Assembly (NCBI GenBank): GCA_905183005.1
Contig: CAJJDO010000003.1
Location: 351,623-415,622 of the forward strand
DNA length: 64,000 nt
Reading direction: 5' to 3'
DNA from: Paramecium pentaurelia
Lineage: Eukaryota; Ciliophora; Oligohymenophorea; Peniculida; Parameciidae
Shown here piece after piece: positions 1 to 12,892 of this stretch (positions are counted from its first letter, which is position 1; every line of letters begins with the position of its first letter). The notes beneath the pieces were generated by a model that was given only the letters and a program-made list of their open reading frames with translations, had not been told where the DNA came from and did no database searches. The translations under genes were made by a program, and so were the position numbers.

Positions 1-3000
1 GGACAAGCAGATACACATTAGCCATTAGTAATGTCTTCAAATGGTATTTATAATGGGCAATGTATAACACAGGAGCCATTGAATAAAAAATATGGGCTTT
101 CACATTTAGAGCATTCATATTCACTTTTACAAATTAAACATCTTTCAGGGCATTATAGACATTAATTATTCAATAACACTGTTAATGATGGACATGCTAA
201 AAGACAGTCATTCTTATACTAAAAAGTACTTAATGGACATTGAGAATAACAATGATCAATATATAAATAACTATCTTTAGGACATAATTAAGCACATTCA
301 TTATTAACATTATTGTAATAATAAGGGCAATAATTATTACATAAGCCATCATTTAAATATGTACCAAGGGCACATTTGATACACCCAAAAGAATTGCATT
401 CATTACAATTTTCAGAACAATCATAGCATTTTGAATTTTAAACATAAGTTAATGGTGGACAGGAACTAACACAGATATTAAGGTATTAGTAAATACCACA
501 AATTGCTACACATTTATTGTTATCTTAGTAGAGATTATTAGGACATGTAAGAACACACTATTTATTAACTTCATCATATAATTATGGACATGTTAATGTA
601 CAAATTTGATTATTCAAATAATATCCATCAGAACAAGTGATACAATCTTAATCAGAAGGCCCAATACATGATGCACATGATAAATTACAATCTTTACATT
701 CTTACTAATTTTAATATGTTTTTTATGGGCAACTATGAGCACATATCTATTTATTATTATATAGAATTGGATCAGTAGGGCAATTTTCTAAACATTCATT
801 TTAATATTCAAATAAAGAGGCATCGCATTCATCAACACACTTTATATTCTTTCTATCAGTTTTTCCAATCGTACAACTGAGTTAACATTATCCATTTTAT
901 AAATAATAACCAAATAAACATTTTGAACATTTTGTAAATGATTCACATTCTTCACAATATTATGGACATTTAGTACAAACTGAATCTTTTGAATACATTC
1001 CTTTTGGACATGCTGACACACATTGATTATAAAGTTTATAATTGCAGTCAGTTACACAAAATCTTTTGCCATATGATTCTAAATGATATAATGTAGAAGG
1101 ACATTTAGTTACACAAGATCTTGAAATAGGATCCATAAATAAATATTCATTTGAACAAAAACTAACACAAGAATTGACTTCAAGATAAAAATTGTTGGCA
1201 CAAGCTTAACAAACTGTTGCTGAAGTGCATTTTGAACATTTAGGATCACATTATTAACATTAATTACCATCTTGATAATAACCGTCTTATAAAACTTTAA
1301 CACATTTTTATTAGCATTCCAAGTAATTTTAGGGACAAATTGTAACACATTACATTTTATCTGTGTATTCAAATTTTCCAATACATTCAGATACACATAA
1401 CTTATTATCTATATCTGAATATTAAGGGCATACTGATTTACAACTTGATTCATCTAAAAAATAATTATCTATGCAAGAATAGCATTCATTAGCAGTTGGT
1501 CCAAAACAAGAACTACAAAATAAATTACAATCATAACAATAATCATCTACTTTATATGTAAAAGTTGGGCAAGCACTAATGCAAACTTAATTATAGACTA
1601 AATATCCAGAATCACATTTATTTTAACAATTAATTCCTTAAATTACTAAATGAACAGGGCATGCACTTTTACATACATGATCTGTTAAATCATAAAACTA
1701 AGGACAAGTATCTTAGCAAGTCTAATCATTTAAAAAATAAGGAAGTTCACATTCTAGACAATTACCATTATTTGGTCCATAACATTCCTTACATATAGAA
1801 TTGCATTCATAGCAATTGTCAAGCCATAAGTATGATTTGGAATAGCATTAATCTACACATTCTTTTTTACTATTTAATTCATAATAGTATAAAAATGTAG
1901 GACAAGGACTAAAACAATAATTTTTAGGCGAATATAAATAAGATGGGCAAGTAGAAACACATGTTTAATCAGCTAAATTTGCAAAGGGTTTAGAATTAGG
2001 ACATGTTTCAACACAAGTAGTATCAATCAAGTAGTATCCGATATCACATTATGTACACTAATTAATTGAAACACCAAAGCAAACAGAACAAGGACCAGCA
2101 CAACTTATACAAAATTGTCCATCCTTATATGTTTAGCTTGGACAATCAGATACACAAATATTTGAATAATAATATTGAGGACAAGTCTCTTTACATGCAA
2201 GTTCCCCTCCTAATAAAGATTATTAATATGTTCCAAAGGGACACTATTATACACACAGGAAATTAACCTAATCCTAAAAAATATATGGGTTAATTTAGCA
2301 AGTAGTTGTACATGATCCATCTCTATTGTAAAAATAGTTTTATTTACAATTTAGACATTAAGTTGTTCCTCCACCACTACAAGTTAAACAGCCAATATTG
2401 CAAGGTTAACAAATATTACTATTAGGTTATTAATATGTTCCTTCTGGACATCCCATTAAATAACATTTCATTTCTAATAGATAGATATAGGAAGTTGGTT
2501 TGCAAGAGTTCACACAGAATCCATCTTCAAGATAATTAGTACAAGATGTGACACATTTATTAGATATAGTATCTTTGTATGAAGCAATATCAGGACAATC
2601 AGTATAACAAGTTGTTCCATATAAATATGCTCCTGAAGAACATTAAGAACAAGATGTAGAATAGGATGTAGTACATGTTTTACAGACATCAGCACAAGTA
2701 TCACAAAAAATATAATTAGTTCTAGTTTGGCAAAATGTTCCTGAAGGTTAAATATTGTAGCATTTATCTTTGAATTAATATTAATTAAATAGACAAGTTA
2801 AAGAACAGTAATAATTCAAATTATTATTTGTTTTATAAGTGGATGATTAACATTCATCAACACATTCCCAATTAACCATGTCATAAATTTATGATCCACA
2901 ATTGATTACACAATAATTATTTTATAAATATGTCTTAGCATAGCAAGAAAGACATTCATTTTCATTTGGTCCAGTGCATGTTTTACAATTTTAATTGCAT

Positions 3001-6000
3001 TCGAAACAATTATTACCTATACAATATGCTCCTTCTAATGGAATGTTTTCTAAACATTAATTTGACAAAGAATATAAATATGTGGCGTAAATTTCTCCAC
3101 ATTATTCAACACAAGCATATATATTTTAATCTTTATTAATAATAGTGTATCCAGAAGAACAAGATCCTTCACATTTCCAATTTATATAATTTTAAAATTT
3201 GGTACCACATGAATCAAAACAATCACTATCTTATAAGAATTTCATAAAATTGCAAGAAGTACAAAAATTAGCTAAATCTTAACAAGTAAAACAATCACTG
3301 CTACAGGGAGTACATTCTAGAGTAGCAGGATGGCCATAGTATCCATCATCACAAGGTTGCATACATCGATGAAAATCAGATTAATGTAAATAAGTTTGAT
3401 ACATTTTGTTGGCTTTAATTTATCCACACTTTTTAGGAAAGCATTAATTTATTGAGTAACCATTAAAATTATCATTTTAGTATATTAAATCATCTGGATT
3501 ACAACTAGATACACAGACACTTTCAATTTCATCTACTATTAATAGAAACTTAGGAGAGCATGATATTACACACATATTTTAATCCATAGGATATAAATTT
3601 AAGCAGCTTGTACAAATAGTAGGACTACTACAGGTTTTACATAATTATGGACAATCAAGTAATACATTGATTATTTAGAATGGCTAAATTATTTATGTTG
3701 TAAGGTAATTTTCTGTTATATTTTAGATTGGTAAGCATGTTTTATAATATAAAGCATAACCTAAACTACATTCTGATACACAATCAAAATTTTATGTGTA
3801 TAAATTAGAAGGACATTCTAATTCACAAACTTTTTTCAATAAATTATTAAATTTGAAAAGTCCTTTACTGCTACAATTAACAACACAAGCTGTTAGATAA
3901 GGATTATAATATCTATTAGAATAGCAACCTAAACAATTTAAATCACTTGGGCCAAAACAATATTTACAATTATCATGACAATAAATTGTGTCGTATCGTA
4001 TTATACCTTTACCATATAATATACAACCTTTAGATCTTCCTTCTTTTTGTTATTCAGATTTTAAGCAATAGTATCCAAGATCTATTTCACCTTACTCACA
4101 ATAAGAATTAGGATTACAGTAATAAGTTATATAAGGACCATAAATAGTACAAGTATAGGTGAAAAGATATTTAAAATTACAACTTCTCTAACAAATTTAA
4201 TTATTATTAAATCTATAATTGTTTGAACATTTCGATTTACATACTTTTGCTTCAGTTAAGGTATAATCATTATCACATTTATAACATTATGATAGATATT
4301 AAGTTTACCTGCATTAATTCACATATTAAGCTGAACAAGTAAAAGAGGCAGAATTATAAAATTAAAAATTTGATTTACATAATTTGCTTTTTTCTTATTT
4401 TTAAGATGTATTTATTGAATATAAAATTGTTTATTGACAAAATATAGCTTATGAATCTTAACAATTAAAAGGGGATTTTGGTTAAGTATTAATCAAAACA
4501 CATTTTCCAGTGTTATTATCTAATTAATAATTGATTGCACATATTTAACAATTATTATCTTATTACCTTAAACAATTCGGTATTGTTGTTAAAACACAAG
4601 TATTAGATTACTCTTTATATCCAGCTGGGCAATTATAAATTAAATTATCATCATTAGGATCTTATTCTTTACAATAATGAGTTCCTAATGTACAAAAAGC
4701 ACAATAAGGTCCAACAAAAATTTAACAATCACCAGATGATTCTATAATACCATAACCTTTAAAAATTTTAATATCTTAAATATCTAAAATATCGGTTCCA
4801 CGAGAATCTTTAAAAACAGGTCCTATTACTAGTCTCTTATAAGGTTTTAAATTTTAAACTATAATTAAAGAAGATTAAGTTGAATCTATAAAGGTTCTCA
4901 TTATTTTCTTCAAATTTTTAGGAATAAAATCTTCACTTATGCTTATATCTAATAATCCTATTGTCACATGATTCCAATTAAATGATGATAAAGTGCCTAA
5001 TTAATTTTATATAGTATAAGATTGATAAAATACAAGTTTGGATTATTTATTAATACCAAAACCTATGCTAGTCTCCTAGACTAAATCATCTGTAAAGGAT
5101 AAGAATTAAAAAGCTTTATTTATATTGTTTTGTTTAACCCAAAACATTACAGTGAATGAACTCATCTATTCTTCAAAGCTATAGACTATCTACTTGTCTC
5201 TATATAGATATAAACCAATTGTTCCACTAAATGAAGCTTGATTAGGACTTACTCTTAATTTTATATCTTAAAATTAATTTTCTACATTAATTGTTTTAAT
5301 TTGAAATGGTTTTAATAGAAATTTTAGTTGTACATCATAATCAACATAAATTTCAGAATCCATTGTAGTCCATCCATTTATAAAATCAAAATTAGCAACA
5401 TCAATGCAGGCCTTATAATCAGAAGTCATATCATAAAGCTACTCATTTGTTATTCTTGAATGTGATCCAAATTGATAAATTAATCTTTAAAATCATAAAA
5501 AATATACTTCTATGAAACTAGTGTTTCTAATTTTTAAGAAAGTTAGTAATTATAGGTTGAAAAAAATTTAACATTTAAAAACGTATTATCAGTCCTTTAA
5601 TCAATAGAAATTAATATATGATTCCAATAGCCTTTGTAAAGATCATTTACTCTAACAATAAGAATGTATATTTACTAATCAATTTTTAACTTTAAAATTT
5701 CTGGCACAAATTTAGAATTTACCAAATACATATAATAATCTCCTGATTCTATTTAATAGTATAGCATCAAGTTAAGATACTAAATAGAAAAAAATTCCTA
5801 CTGGATTTTATGTGTAACCATCAACGAAAGCAAAAATTATTTATCTTCCATCTAATTTCATATTGGAATGAACCATGATCCAAATGCTAAAGGTCAATTG
5901 ATCTAAATTATTTAGTTATCCTGATTGAGAAAGATAATTGTAAAAGTACTACAATCCTATGAATCCATTTTCAACTATTGAATAAGACTTTAAACAATTA

Positions 6001-6116
6001 CATTCAGCAATATTATTACAATCCATATGCAATGGTAATGCTCCTTGTAAATTTAACTTAGTTTATGAATTAACATAACTGAGAAATATCAGGATTGCAT
6101 AAAATGAATAAATCAT
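1..6116 (-). CDS. Giant Cys-rich secreted/surface protein, paralogue of the 12.9-23.9 kb gene (3' end beyond window)
   Basis: Read on the minus strand with TAA/TAG as Gln. The start at 6116 gives a hydrophobic signal peptide (MIYSFYAILIFLSYVNS). About 4.8-6.0 kb encodes a lectin-like region with LamG/ConA-type features, such as a W-N-H-x-x-I-S-D pattern, and needs at least two 22-24 nt introns. From about 4.7 kb down to base 1 the protein is a long run of Cys repeats of the furin / growth-factor-receptor type, with C-x2-C pairs and G-Y-Y turns. No TGA ends it, so the 3' end lies outside. Order and local motifs match the second giant gene, so the two are tandem same-strand duplicates. By analogy the missing 3' part should carry REJ-like, GPS-like and membrane parts. 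Predicted extracellular; ligand unknown. I did not resolve every intron. Confidence 0.8.
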
Positions 6117-6839
6117 TTAATTATATTATCTATAATTGATATTTTTATAAGAAAATTCATTTTATTATAAACTAATATCAATTCCTTAAAAAATTTATAC
6201 TAATATATTAAATGATGAATTGAAATACTCAAAGAAGTCCAAATTAAATAAAAGAATTAAAATTTATTATATTAATACTAGTTATATCTAGTTCTCTTAA
6301 GCAGACTATTCTCTAGACATTTAGTAAATAGTATTTTTAATTTATTTATTAAAATAAAATTATCGTATTTCATACTATTAGACTAAAATATATGTATACC
6401 TAATTCTATTTTTTTATTCAATTATTCTTAAGTAATAGTATTTTATTTGTTCAAGTAAAATTTATAATCTAATCGGTTTAAAATAATATATTTTATAACT
6501 TTTTAGGCTATTCATTTTTATTTAAAAATATTAAATAAAAATAGATAAAGAAAATAATATTTTTTGAAGAAATATTTATTAAAATCTATACATATTATAT
6601 AGTTTAAAATTAAATTGAGTTATCTACTTTATTTATAATTTTAATCTATAATTAAAGAGGTTTGTAAAATCTGTCTAAAAATAAATAATTTTTATTTTAA
6701 AACCTTTATTTGAATATATGGATGATTGCTGAATAATAGTTTCTTTATTATGAATTTCTTATCTTGATATTAACGAAATTGATAAAAATTATCATATTTT
6801 TAAATTAAAAGGGGTTTAGAAATAATTTCTAATTATATT
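6117..6839. other. Intergenic, no gene seen
   Basis: About 720 bases of very A+T-rich sequence between two divergently read genes. I see no convincing exon, RNA gene or repeat. It presumably holds both promoters and 5' leaders. Confidence 0.6.
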
Positions 6840-7866
6840 ATGATTAACGAGACATATAAATAGAACTTGAGTGATTTTATAACAAATGATTTAGAAAAGG
6901 CTTTTGCGATTATAATTTTGATGATGAATACAATTATGATTTTATGGCAAGCCTCAAATTTCCATAAACTAATTAGATTCTATATGAAAATGATGGATCC
7001 TACTCTTTTAAAAATAAATACTTTAATGTTCATTCTAAGTTTAAGTAATAATGTACTTATTGAAAAGTAAGGATACAAGCTTATTCTTATGCTGTTTTTG
7101 GATGTTTTTTAAAGGAACCTGATTAAAAACTATTTCAGCCATCTGTATTTAGAACTTTATAATCTTCAAGTTTCATTTTTTATGATCTTGTTTTAGGAGT
7201 AATAGGAGCAAAATGGTTAAAGAATTTATTTATTAAAGGATTTCAATAATGCAAAAATTTTTCCATTATTTTCAAGGTATTTCTAGTTTAGAAATGATTA
7301 TTAATTTATTCTTTTTTAGTTTTTGGTTTGCATGCCAAATATTTTTATTTGTAGCTGAATTTTATCATGATAAAACATGGGATTAATAAATAGACAGAAT
7401 GTATAATATATATGATAATTAGTTACTCAATTCTCTATTTCATTTACTCATTCTTCTCTTTGTTAACATTTGTATTAGGTTGTCTATTATTTAGGAGACA
7501 TGTTAAAGATATAAATACTATAAATGAAAATTTTAAAAAATACGTAAAGTACTACATAATCAATTTAGCTTGATTACTCGATAATTTTTTTAATAATAGG
7601 ACAAGCATTAAGATTACTATTTTCATAATTAAGAATTTGGTATGCAACGTTTTTGATTTAGTTTAAGTATGGGTTTAATAGTGAAAATACTTAAGACACT
7701 ACATTGTGGTATGTATTTTTGATAAAGGAAAAGGTCATTGATATCATTTATATTATATCTTTTGAGTGATTATGTTCCTACTTCAATACTTTTGTTGATA
7801 TTTTATCCAAATAAATAACGAATGCAACAAAGTATAATAGCAGAATCTGTAGTGGAAATAGAATGA
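6840..7866 (+). CDS. Seven-TM protein, GPR137 / THH1-TOM1-TOM3-like
   Basis: Five introns (7045-7067, 7216-7238, 7401-7422, 7544-7568, 7709-7733; 22-25 nt) restore one frame of 302 aa. The protein is almost entirely hydrophobic segments separated by short charged loops, with about seven membrane helices. Features that recall the GPR137/TOM1 family of lysosomal or endomembrane 7-TM proteins are the helix followed by LLFRRHVKD, and a last helix running into a D-x-V-P-T-S stretch and a short basic/acidic tail. Human GPR137 proteins act at lysosomes in mTORC1 signalling; any role here is inference. The stop lies 25 bp from the convergent TMEM208-like stop. Family assignment rests on topology and a few motifs, so another 7-TM family is possible. 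Confidence 0.6.
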
Positions 7867-7891
7867 TTAATATATTTATATTTATTAATAT

Positions 7892-8364
7892 TCATTTAAT
7901 ATATTTGACTTTTGGTTTATTTTCTTTTTTCTTTTTATCTTTTTTATCCTCCTCAGCATATTAAGGTTTTTATAACCAACCCCATATAATTAGGGAACCT
8001 TTATACAACAATATTAATGGGATAATCCAATAACCATACCAGAAAAAGTCAAATATTATGCTACCAAGCTAAAGTAGATATAATATATTACTTAAATGGC
8101 TCCATTTAAAGCTAAAATATCTAAATAAATAGAATAGGAATCTGCATTCAAACCCAAATCTAATGACTTACTTATCTAATTATAGCAAAAGTATTGTATT
8201 AAAGTAATTATAGATATTACTATAGCACCCCAAAATGTTAAAGCATAACCATAATATAAATTGGCAAGCAGAAATAATATGCAAATTACTGTTGTTGGGT
8301 AAAAGTAATAACCTATGACTTTTTATTTAAATTAAGCTATTTTTTTTTCGCTTTAGTTTCCCAT
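7892..8364 (-). CDS. TMEM208 / SND2-type ER membrane protein
   Basis: 149 aa after removing one 23-nt intron (8069-8091). It has an N-terminal Lys-rich lead, two hydrophobic hairpin segments, a conserved S-L-D-L-G stretch between them, a W-Y-G-Y-W-I-I-P motif, a G-W-L segment and a strongly basic KKDKKKKE tail. This layout and length match TMEM208/SND2, an ER protein of the SRP-independent targeting pathway and a chaperone-like factor for membrane proteins. Start at 8364 (MGNQSEKK) lies only 11 bp from the divergent PDI-like start, so the two genes must share a tiny promoter region. No in-frame alternative start preserves the first helix. Confidence 0.75.
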
Positions 8365-8375
8365 TAATAAAATTA

Positions 8376-9746
8376 ATGCATTACGTGTATTTTATTCTAA
8401 TAGTTGTTCTAGCTTCTTGCAAAATGACTAACATTACAAATTTAGAGAAATGGGTCCAAAAATAAAACTACACATTGATCTTTTTCACTCGTGATGATTG
8501 TAATCATTGCTAAAGATTGGAAGAAGAATTAGAAAAAGCATCTGAAATGATTAATGTTGGCACTCCAGGAAGCATTGGTATTCCTGTAGCTAGAATTAAA
8601 AATTATGAACTTAATAGATATCCTGTGCTCAGATTATATGTATAAGGTCTTTACACTGAACATTAAGGTGAATGGGAATAGAAAAAATTAGAATAATGGG
8701 CAGATTTAAGAGCATTATCATATATATCTGAATCTGATTCAGAACCAACTATAAGATGGATTCATGAATCTCATAATATTAGTGTTTTAGTTTTCAATAA
8801 TTCATTTAAGTAAGAATTGAAATGGCTCAAAACATTAAAACATCATATTCATTTTACTTATACTACTTTACCAAATGCTAGATCATTACTAAATGTTGGA
8901 GAAGAAACTACACTTGTTATGTTTACAGAGAAGGGTATTAATAGATATGATTATGATGGAGAAATAACTTATGAAAAAGTATTTAAATTTGTTGAGGATC
9001 ATGAAGAAAAATATTATTAAGAATTTACATAAGATGCTATTGAAACTGCTTTCTATGAACCTAAAAAGCCAGTATTATTCATTTTTGATGAAAAAGATTA
9101 TAGAGATTTAGCTAAAACACATTAAAAGGAGTAATAATAATAATATTAATTTTTAGAATTAATACAATATTAGTTAAGTTAGATTAAGTGACAGATAGAC
9201 TATTAAATTTTTTAGGAATTAAAGGTATTTAACGTCCTTTGGCAGTTATTTATGATTAAAATCATTCTTAAAAGAAATATAGAACATAATTTTCAGATTT
9301 AAGTGATCTTAGAAAATTCTTAAATAATTTTCTAAATAATAAATTGGAACCATATTACAAAAGTTAAACACCAGTTAAAAATGAGAATTGGGAAAAATAA
9401 ATATTGACTATTGTAGGAGAAGATTTGCCTAAGCATGAAAACATTTTCATATATTTTTATTCTAGTTGGTGTAAAGTGTGTTAATAATTTACTCCTATTT
9501 TTGAGCAATTATTTTAAAAATATAGAGGATAAAAAGCATTTGGTATGTTTGATGCATATGAAAATGAAGTATATTAAAAATTAATAATTTAAGGTGAAAG
9601 ATTAATTCATAAAAGAAGTTCCAATGATTAGATGGTACAATGCTTAAACAAGATAAGTTGTAACATTTGAAGGACCATTAACATTAGAGGCACTTAGTGA
9701 ATTTATAGATAAATAAGGTAAAAAATAGGTTTCTGATGATTTATGA
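8376..9746 (+). CDS. Secreted/ER protein with two thioredoxin-like domains (PDI-like)
   Basis: 440 aa with introns 9173-9198 and 9594-9615. The start gives a signal peptide (MHYVYFILIVVLASC). The first thioredoxin-like fold carries CNHC at residues 42-45. A second, C-terminal domain has W-C-K-V-C at about 356-360 and, after the second intron, the cis-Pro region V-P-M-I-R-W-Y typical of thioredoxins. PDI-family enzymes form, break or shuffle disulphides in the ER lumen. Both active sites deviate from classic CGHC, and I see no KDEL-type tail (it ends SDDL), so substrate and exact location are open. Divergent from the TMEM208-like gene with start codons 11 bp apart. Confidence 0.85.
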
Positions 9747-10330
9747 TGTGTAAAATATATATTGCTATTAGTATATTCTTAATTATTAAATCTTGTAAAA
9801 TTACTTTTATATTTTATAGAATATATATAAATCATAATTGATTTTTATATAACTCTTTTAGTATATAAAATTGAGAAAAATTAAATTAATAGTGCAATTT
9901 AATTTAACTTTAAAAGTCTTAAAATTGAATTATATAACAATAATTATAATTTTATAAATATTTTACTATAAAGGACTAAGAATTAAAAGGATTCAAATTT
10001 ATTCAAATGAAATTTACTACTTAATAATTAAGAATAATTTTATTGATTAAATATTAAATGAATAGAATTATCTTATTAATTATTATTAAATATTAATATT
10101 TTTTTATCAAATTATGAAAGAATTTCATGGAAGCTTTTATAATAGTTTTCAAATTCTAATTTAAAATGGATATCAATTTGATATAAAAATTTCTTTTTAT
10201 AAATTAAATTCATTTCACATTTTATAGATGTATCAGCATTAATTTATTAGATTGATCAAACCATTTACCAAAATTATTTTTAAATAATAATTATTGGAAG
10301 TGAAAACATGAAAAAAAATTTTATAATTAA
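9747..10330. other. Intergenic, no gene seen
   Basis: About 580 bases, very A+T rich, between two convergent genes. No exon, RNA gene or repeat is evident. Confidence 0.55.
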
Positions 10331-10747
10331 TCATACTTTTTTCTTTTATTACAGGAATCTAAATACAGAAAAACCTAAATTTTCGCTTTGACTACGTATT
10401 CTTATATTCTATAACTATATTATTATAATACATGTTCAATTAAGGCTTTTTAACATGGGATTTTTGGAATTTAATTTGATCGTTGCTTTTCATCAGTTTC
10501 TGATTCTTCAAATATTACATCATCAGGTGTATAAATTGCTAATTTTTGCTAATGAATTTTTGGTCCTTTATGAGGTTCAAGGGTAAGAGGTTCAACTATT
10601 TAAGGTGATTATTTAGCCCTAATGAAAATATAAATTATACTTTAATGTAGGTGTAGGAGGTGGTTAATCATGAGTATCTAAATATTACTAATATGTCATT
10701 GAAGAATTATATCTCTTTCTAATTTCTGTTTAATAAAGATCATCCAT
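10331..10747 (-). CDS. Small unrecognised protein, 123 aa
   Basis: Two introns of 22 and 23 nt restore a frame that begins MDDLYQTEIRKR and ends in a basic QQKKKV. It is polar and probably disordered, with a Pro-rich stretch (PPPTPT) near residue 31, an acidic patch (FEESETDEKQ) in the middle and an Arg/Ser segment near the end. No signal peptide, membrane helix or known domain is visible. Support comes from coherent composition and the two in-phase introns; I recognise no family. Confidence 0.55.
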
Positions 10748-11040
10748 AACAATTTTATTTTAATAATTGATTATTAAATTTATATGTATTCTACGATAAA
10801 ATAATATCATGTATATTATATTTCTAAATTATATTCTCTAATACTTTAATATTGATAAAAAAATTTAACAAATTAAAAAAATAGATAATTTTTATGGTGA
10901 TGGATGGTGTTTTAATAAATTTTGATGATATTCAGTATTTGTTTAAAAATAACATCTTTAAAATATATTAGGTATAATTCAGCCATATAGTTATATGATT
11001 AAATATTAAATATAAAAATAAAATTTATATTTTTAAGTTA
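10748..11040. other. Intergenic, no gene seen
   Basis: About 290 bases of A+T-rich sequence upstream of the small minus-strand gene. No feature is evident. Confidence 0.5.
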
Positions 11041-12890
11041 AAAAAATAAATTTAATTCTAAATGAACTTGATTAATAATATGAAGGAGTTAAGTCTTTTA
11101 TTTAGTTTTAAAAAATGATGTGAATGATATTTATGTTGAATAGAAATAGAATTAAGATTAAAAAAATTAGTTTAAAGGTTTTTTAGATGATGAAATAGAA
11201 TAATTTAAATCATGATATGATTTTGGTTTAAGGTTTTAGGTATCAATAGACTAAAATTTTGATTGCCAGTAAAAGTATTGGTTTAATTAGATCCAGAAAA
11301 ACGAAAAATTTAGTTGAAAAAATTCCAAAATGAAAAAGAAATAAGGAGCTAAGATTCTTAAACCTAATTATTGTATATTTAATTAGTTCATAAGATATAT
11401 TAAGATTATTATAATAATTATCAATATAAATATTATCAAGCTACCTTATTAGCAGAGTACACTTCAGTGCTTTAGCTATGATTTTTCTAAGATTTTATTT
11501 CTTCACTTTTGGATTGTTCTTTTAATTTATTTTATTATCTATTTAGAAACAATTCTATCTTATTTAAAGAAGATAATAAGGGGAATTCTGATACATATGA
11601 TTAGATTAGATATTTTTTCAATTATGGTGATTATGTCACATTCTAACAAGTATAGATTAAAGACTTACAAAAATACTATTTTTTTAGTTTTCCTAATCCA
11701 AATTAGCAAGAAGGGAACGTACTTCCAAAGGCTTTTCTCTTTCATGTGGAATTTCAAATTTTTATGGAAGCATCTATTTTTTAAAATCAAGGTAAGCAGA
11801 TTTATTAATTCTCTTGTCAAGTTGATAACCTTTCCTTTTATGAGTATTTTTCATTGTTTAATTATAAGTATTAAATATTAAGGCTAACTTTTTATATTGA
11901 TCGATATATATACTAAAACATTCAAGTAATTAATAATATAAAGATAACTAAAGATTTTTGTTTTTGTTTTACAATTATTATTGAAAAGTTGATATGCCAT
12001 ATATAAAAATTGTATATCAAATATATGTTTAAACATTTTACTTTATATTTTGTATAGATATTATAAATATTTGAAATAAATTTATATATATTTTAAATTG
12101 TTTAATCAAATTTACAGCTAAGGTTAACTAAAAATAATACTATCAATACTGTTGAACTTTCCAATATTTATTGAGCTTACATATAAAGTAAGAGTTTAGA
12201 ATGAAATCTAAAGTTTTCCAAGTTATTACATTAGAAGAAATGAAGAATTAATTGCAAGTTATATAAAATATTTTATAAAATTGCCTTTGAGTTTGTCCTC
12301 ATTAAAACAAATAGAAAATAACTTTGGATTTGCTGTTATAAATAATATAAACTTTACAAATAAATATTTATCTAAACGATAAATAAAGTATCTCATATGT
12401 AATGTTGAGATTAATTTATATAATTTTCAAATACTAAAGGATATATTTATGCTTTCGGTAAGAAATCTTGTAACTAAATAAAGATTATCAATATTAATCT
12501 TATGGATTATAGTAAATGGTGTTTGTATATTAAATGGCAACATGTATTCCAACTAAAAATAAATTGATAAGTTTACTTTTGGGAATTTAAATTCATAATT
12601 AACTTTGACTAGAAGAGAATGATTGATTTTTGGAAACTATTTAAAAGTTAGAAATTTCAGATTAAGTTGTTTATGCCAAAAACTTTGTATTGTATAGTTT
12701 ACAACAATTATTGAACAGATATTGATTATGTGAAGATATTATGAATTTTTTAAGATCTCTCCATTTTTAATACTTTATGTAATTTACAAAGTATTCTAAT
12801 ATATTTTATTAGTTATAGAGAGGAAAAGCACATTTTATCAAAATATTATTTGATAATTTGTTTGAATTTATAACATTAATATATAACTTT
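11041..12890 (+). pseudogene. Frame-broken coding relic (unrecognised)
   Basis: Several plus-strand stretches have protein-like composition but do not join into one frame. Examples are a Tyr-rich stretch ending L-L-A-E-Y-T-S-V-L-Q-L just before a TGA near 11480, about 85 codons around 11540-11790, a long frame about 12137-12620 (roughly 160 codons) and a stretch around 12640-12720 (LETIQKLEISDQVVYAKN). Breaks include in-frame TGAs and one-base shifts near 12480-12730 that no plausible short intron explains. Either a decaying gene or an intact gene with assembly errors. Exact ends are uncertain. It faces the 3' end of the giant gene. Confidence 0.4.
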
Positions 12891-12892
12891 TA

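Noticed and set aside
9173..9198. In-frame TGA in the PDI-like gene as a premature stop or selenocysteine
   Set aside because: A 26-nt GT...AG intron removes it and restores the thioredoxin frame exactly.
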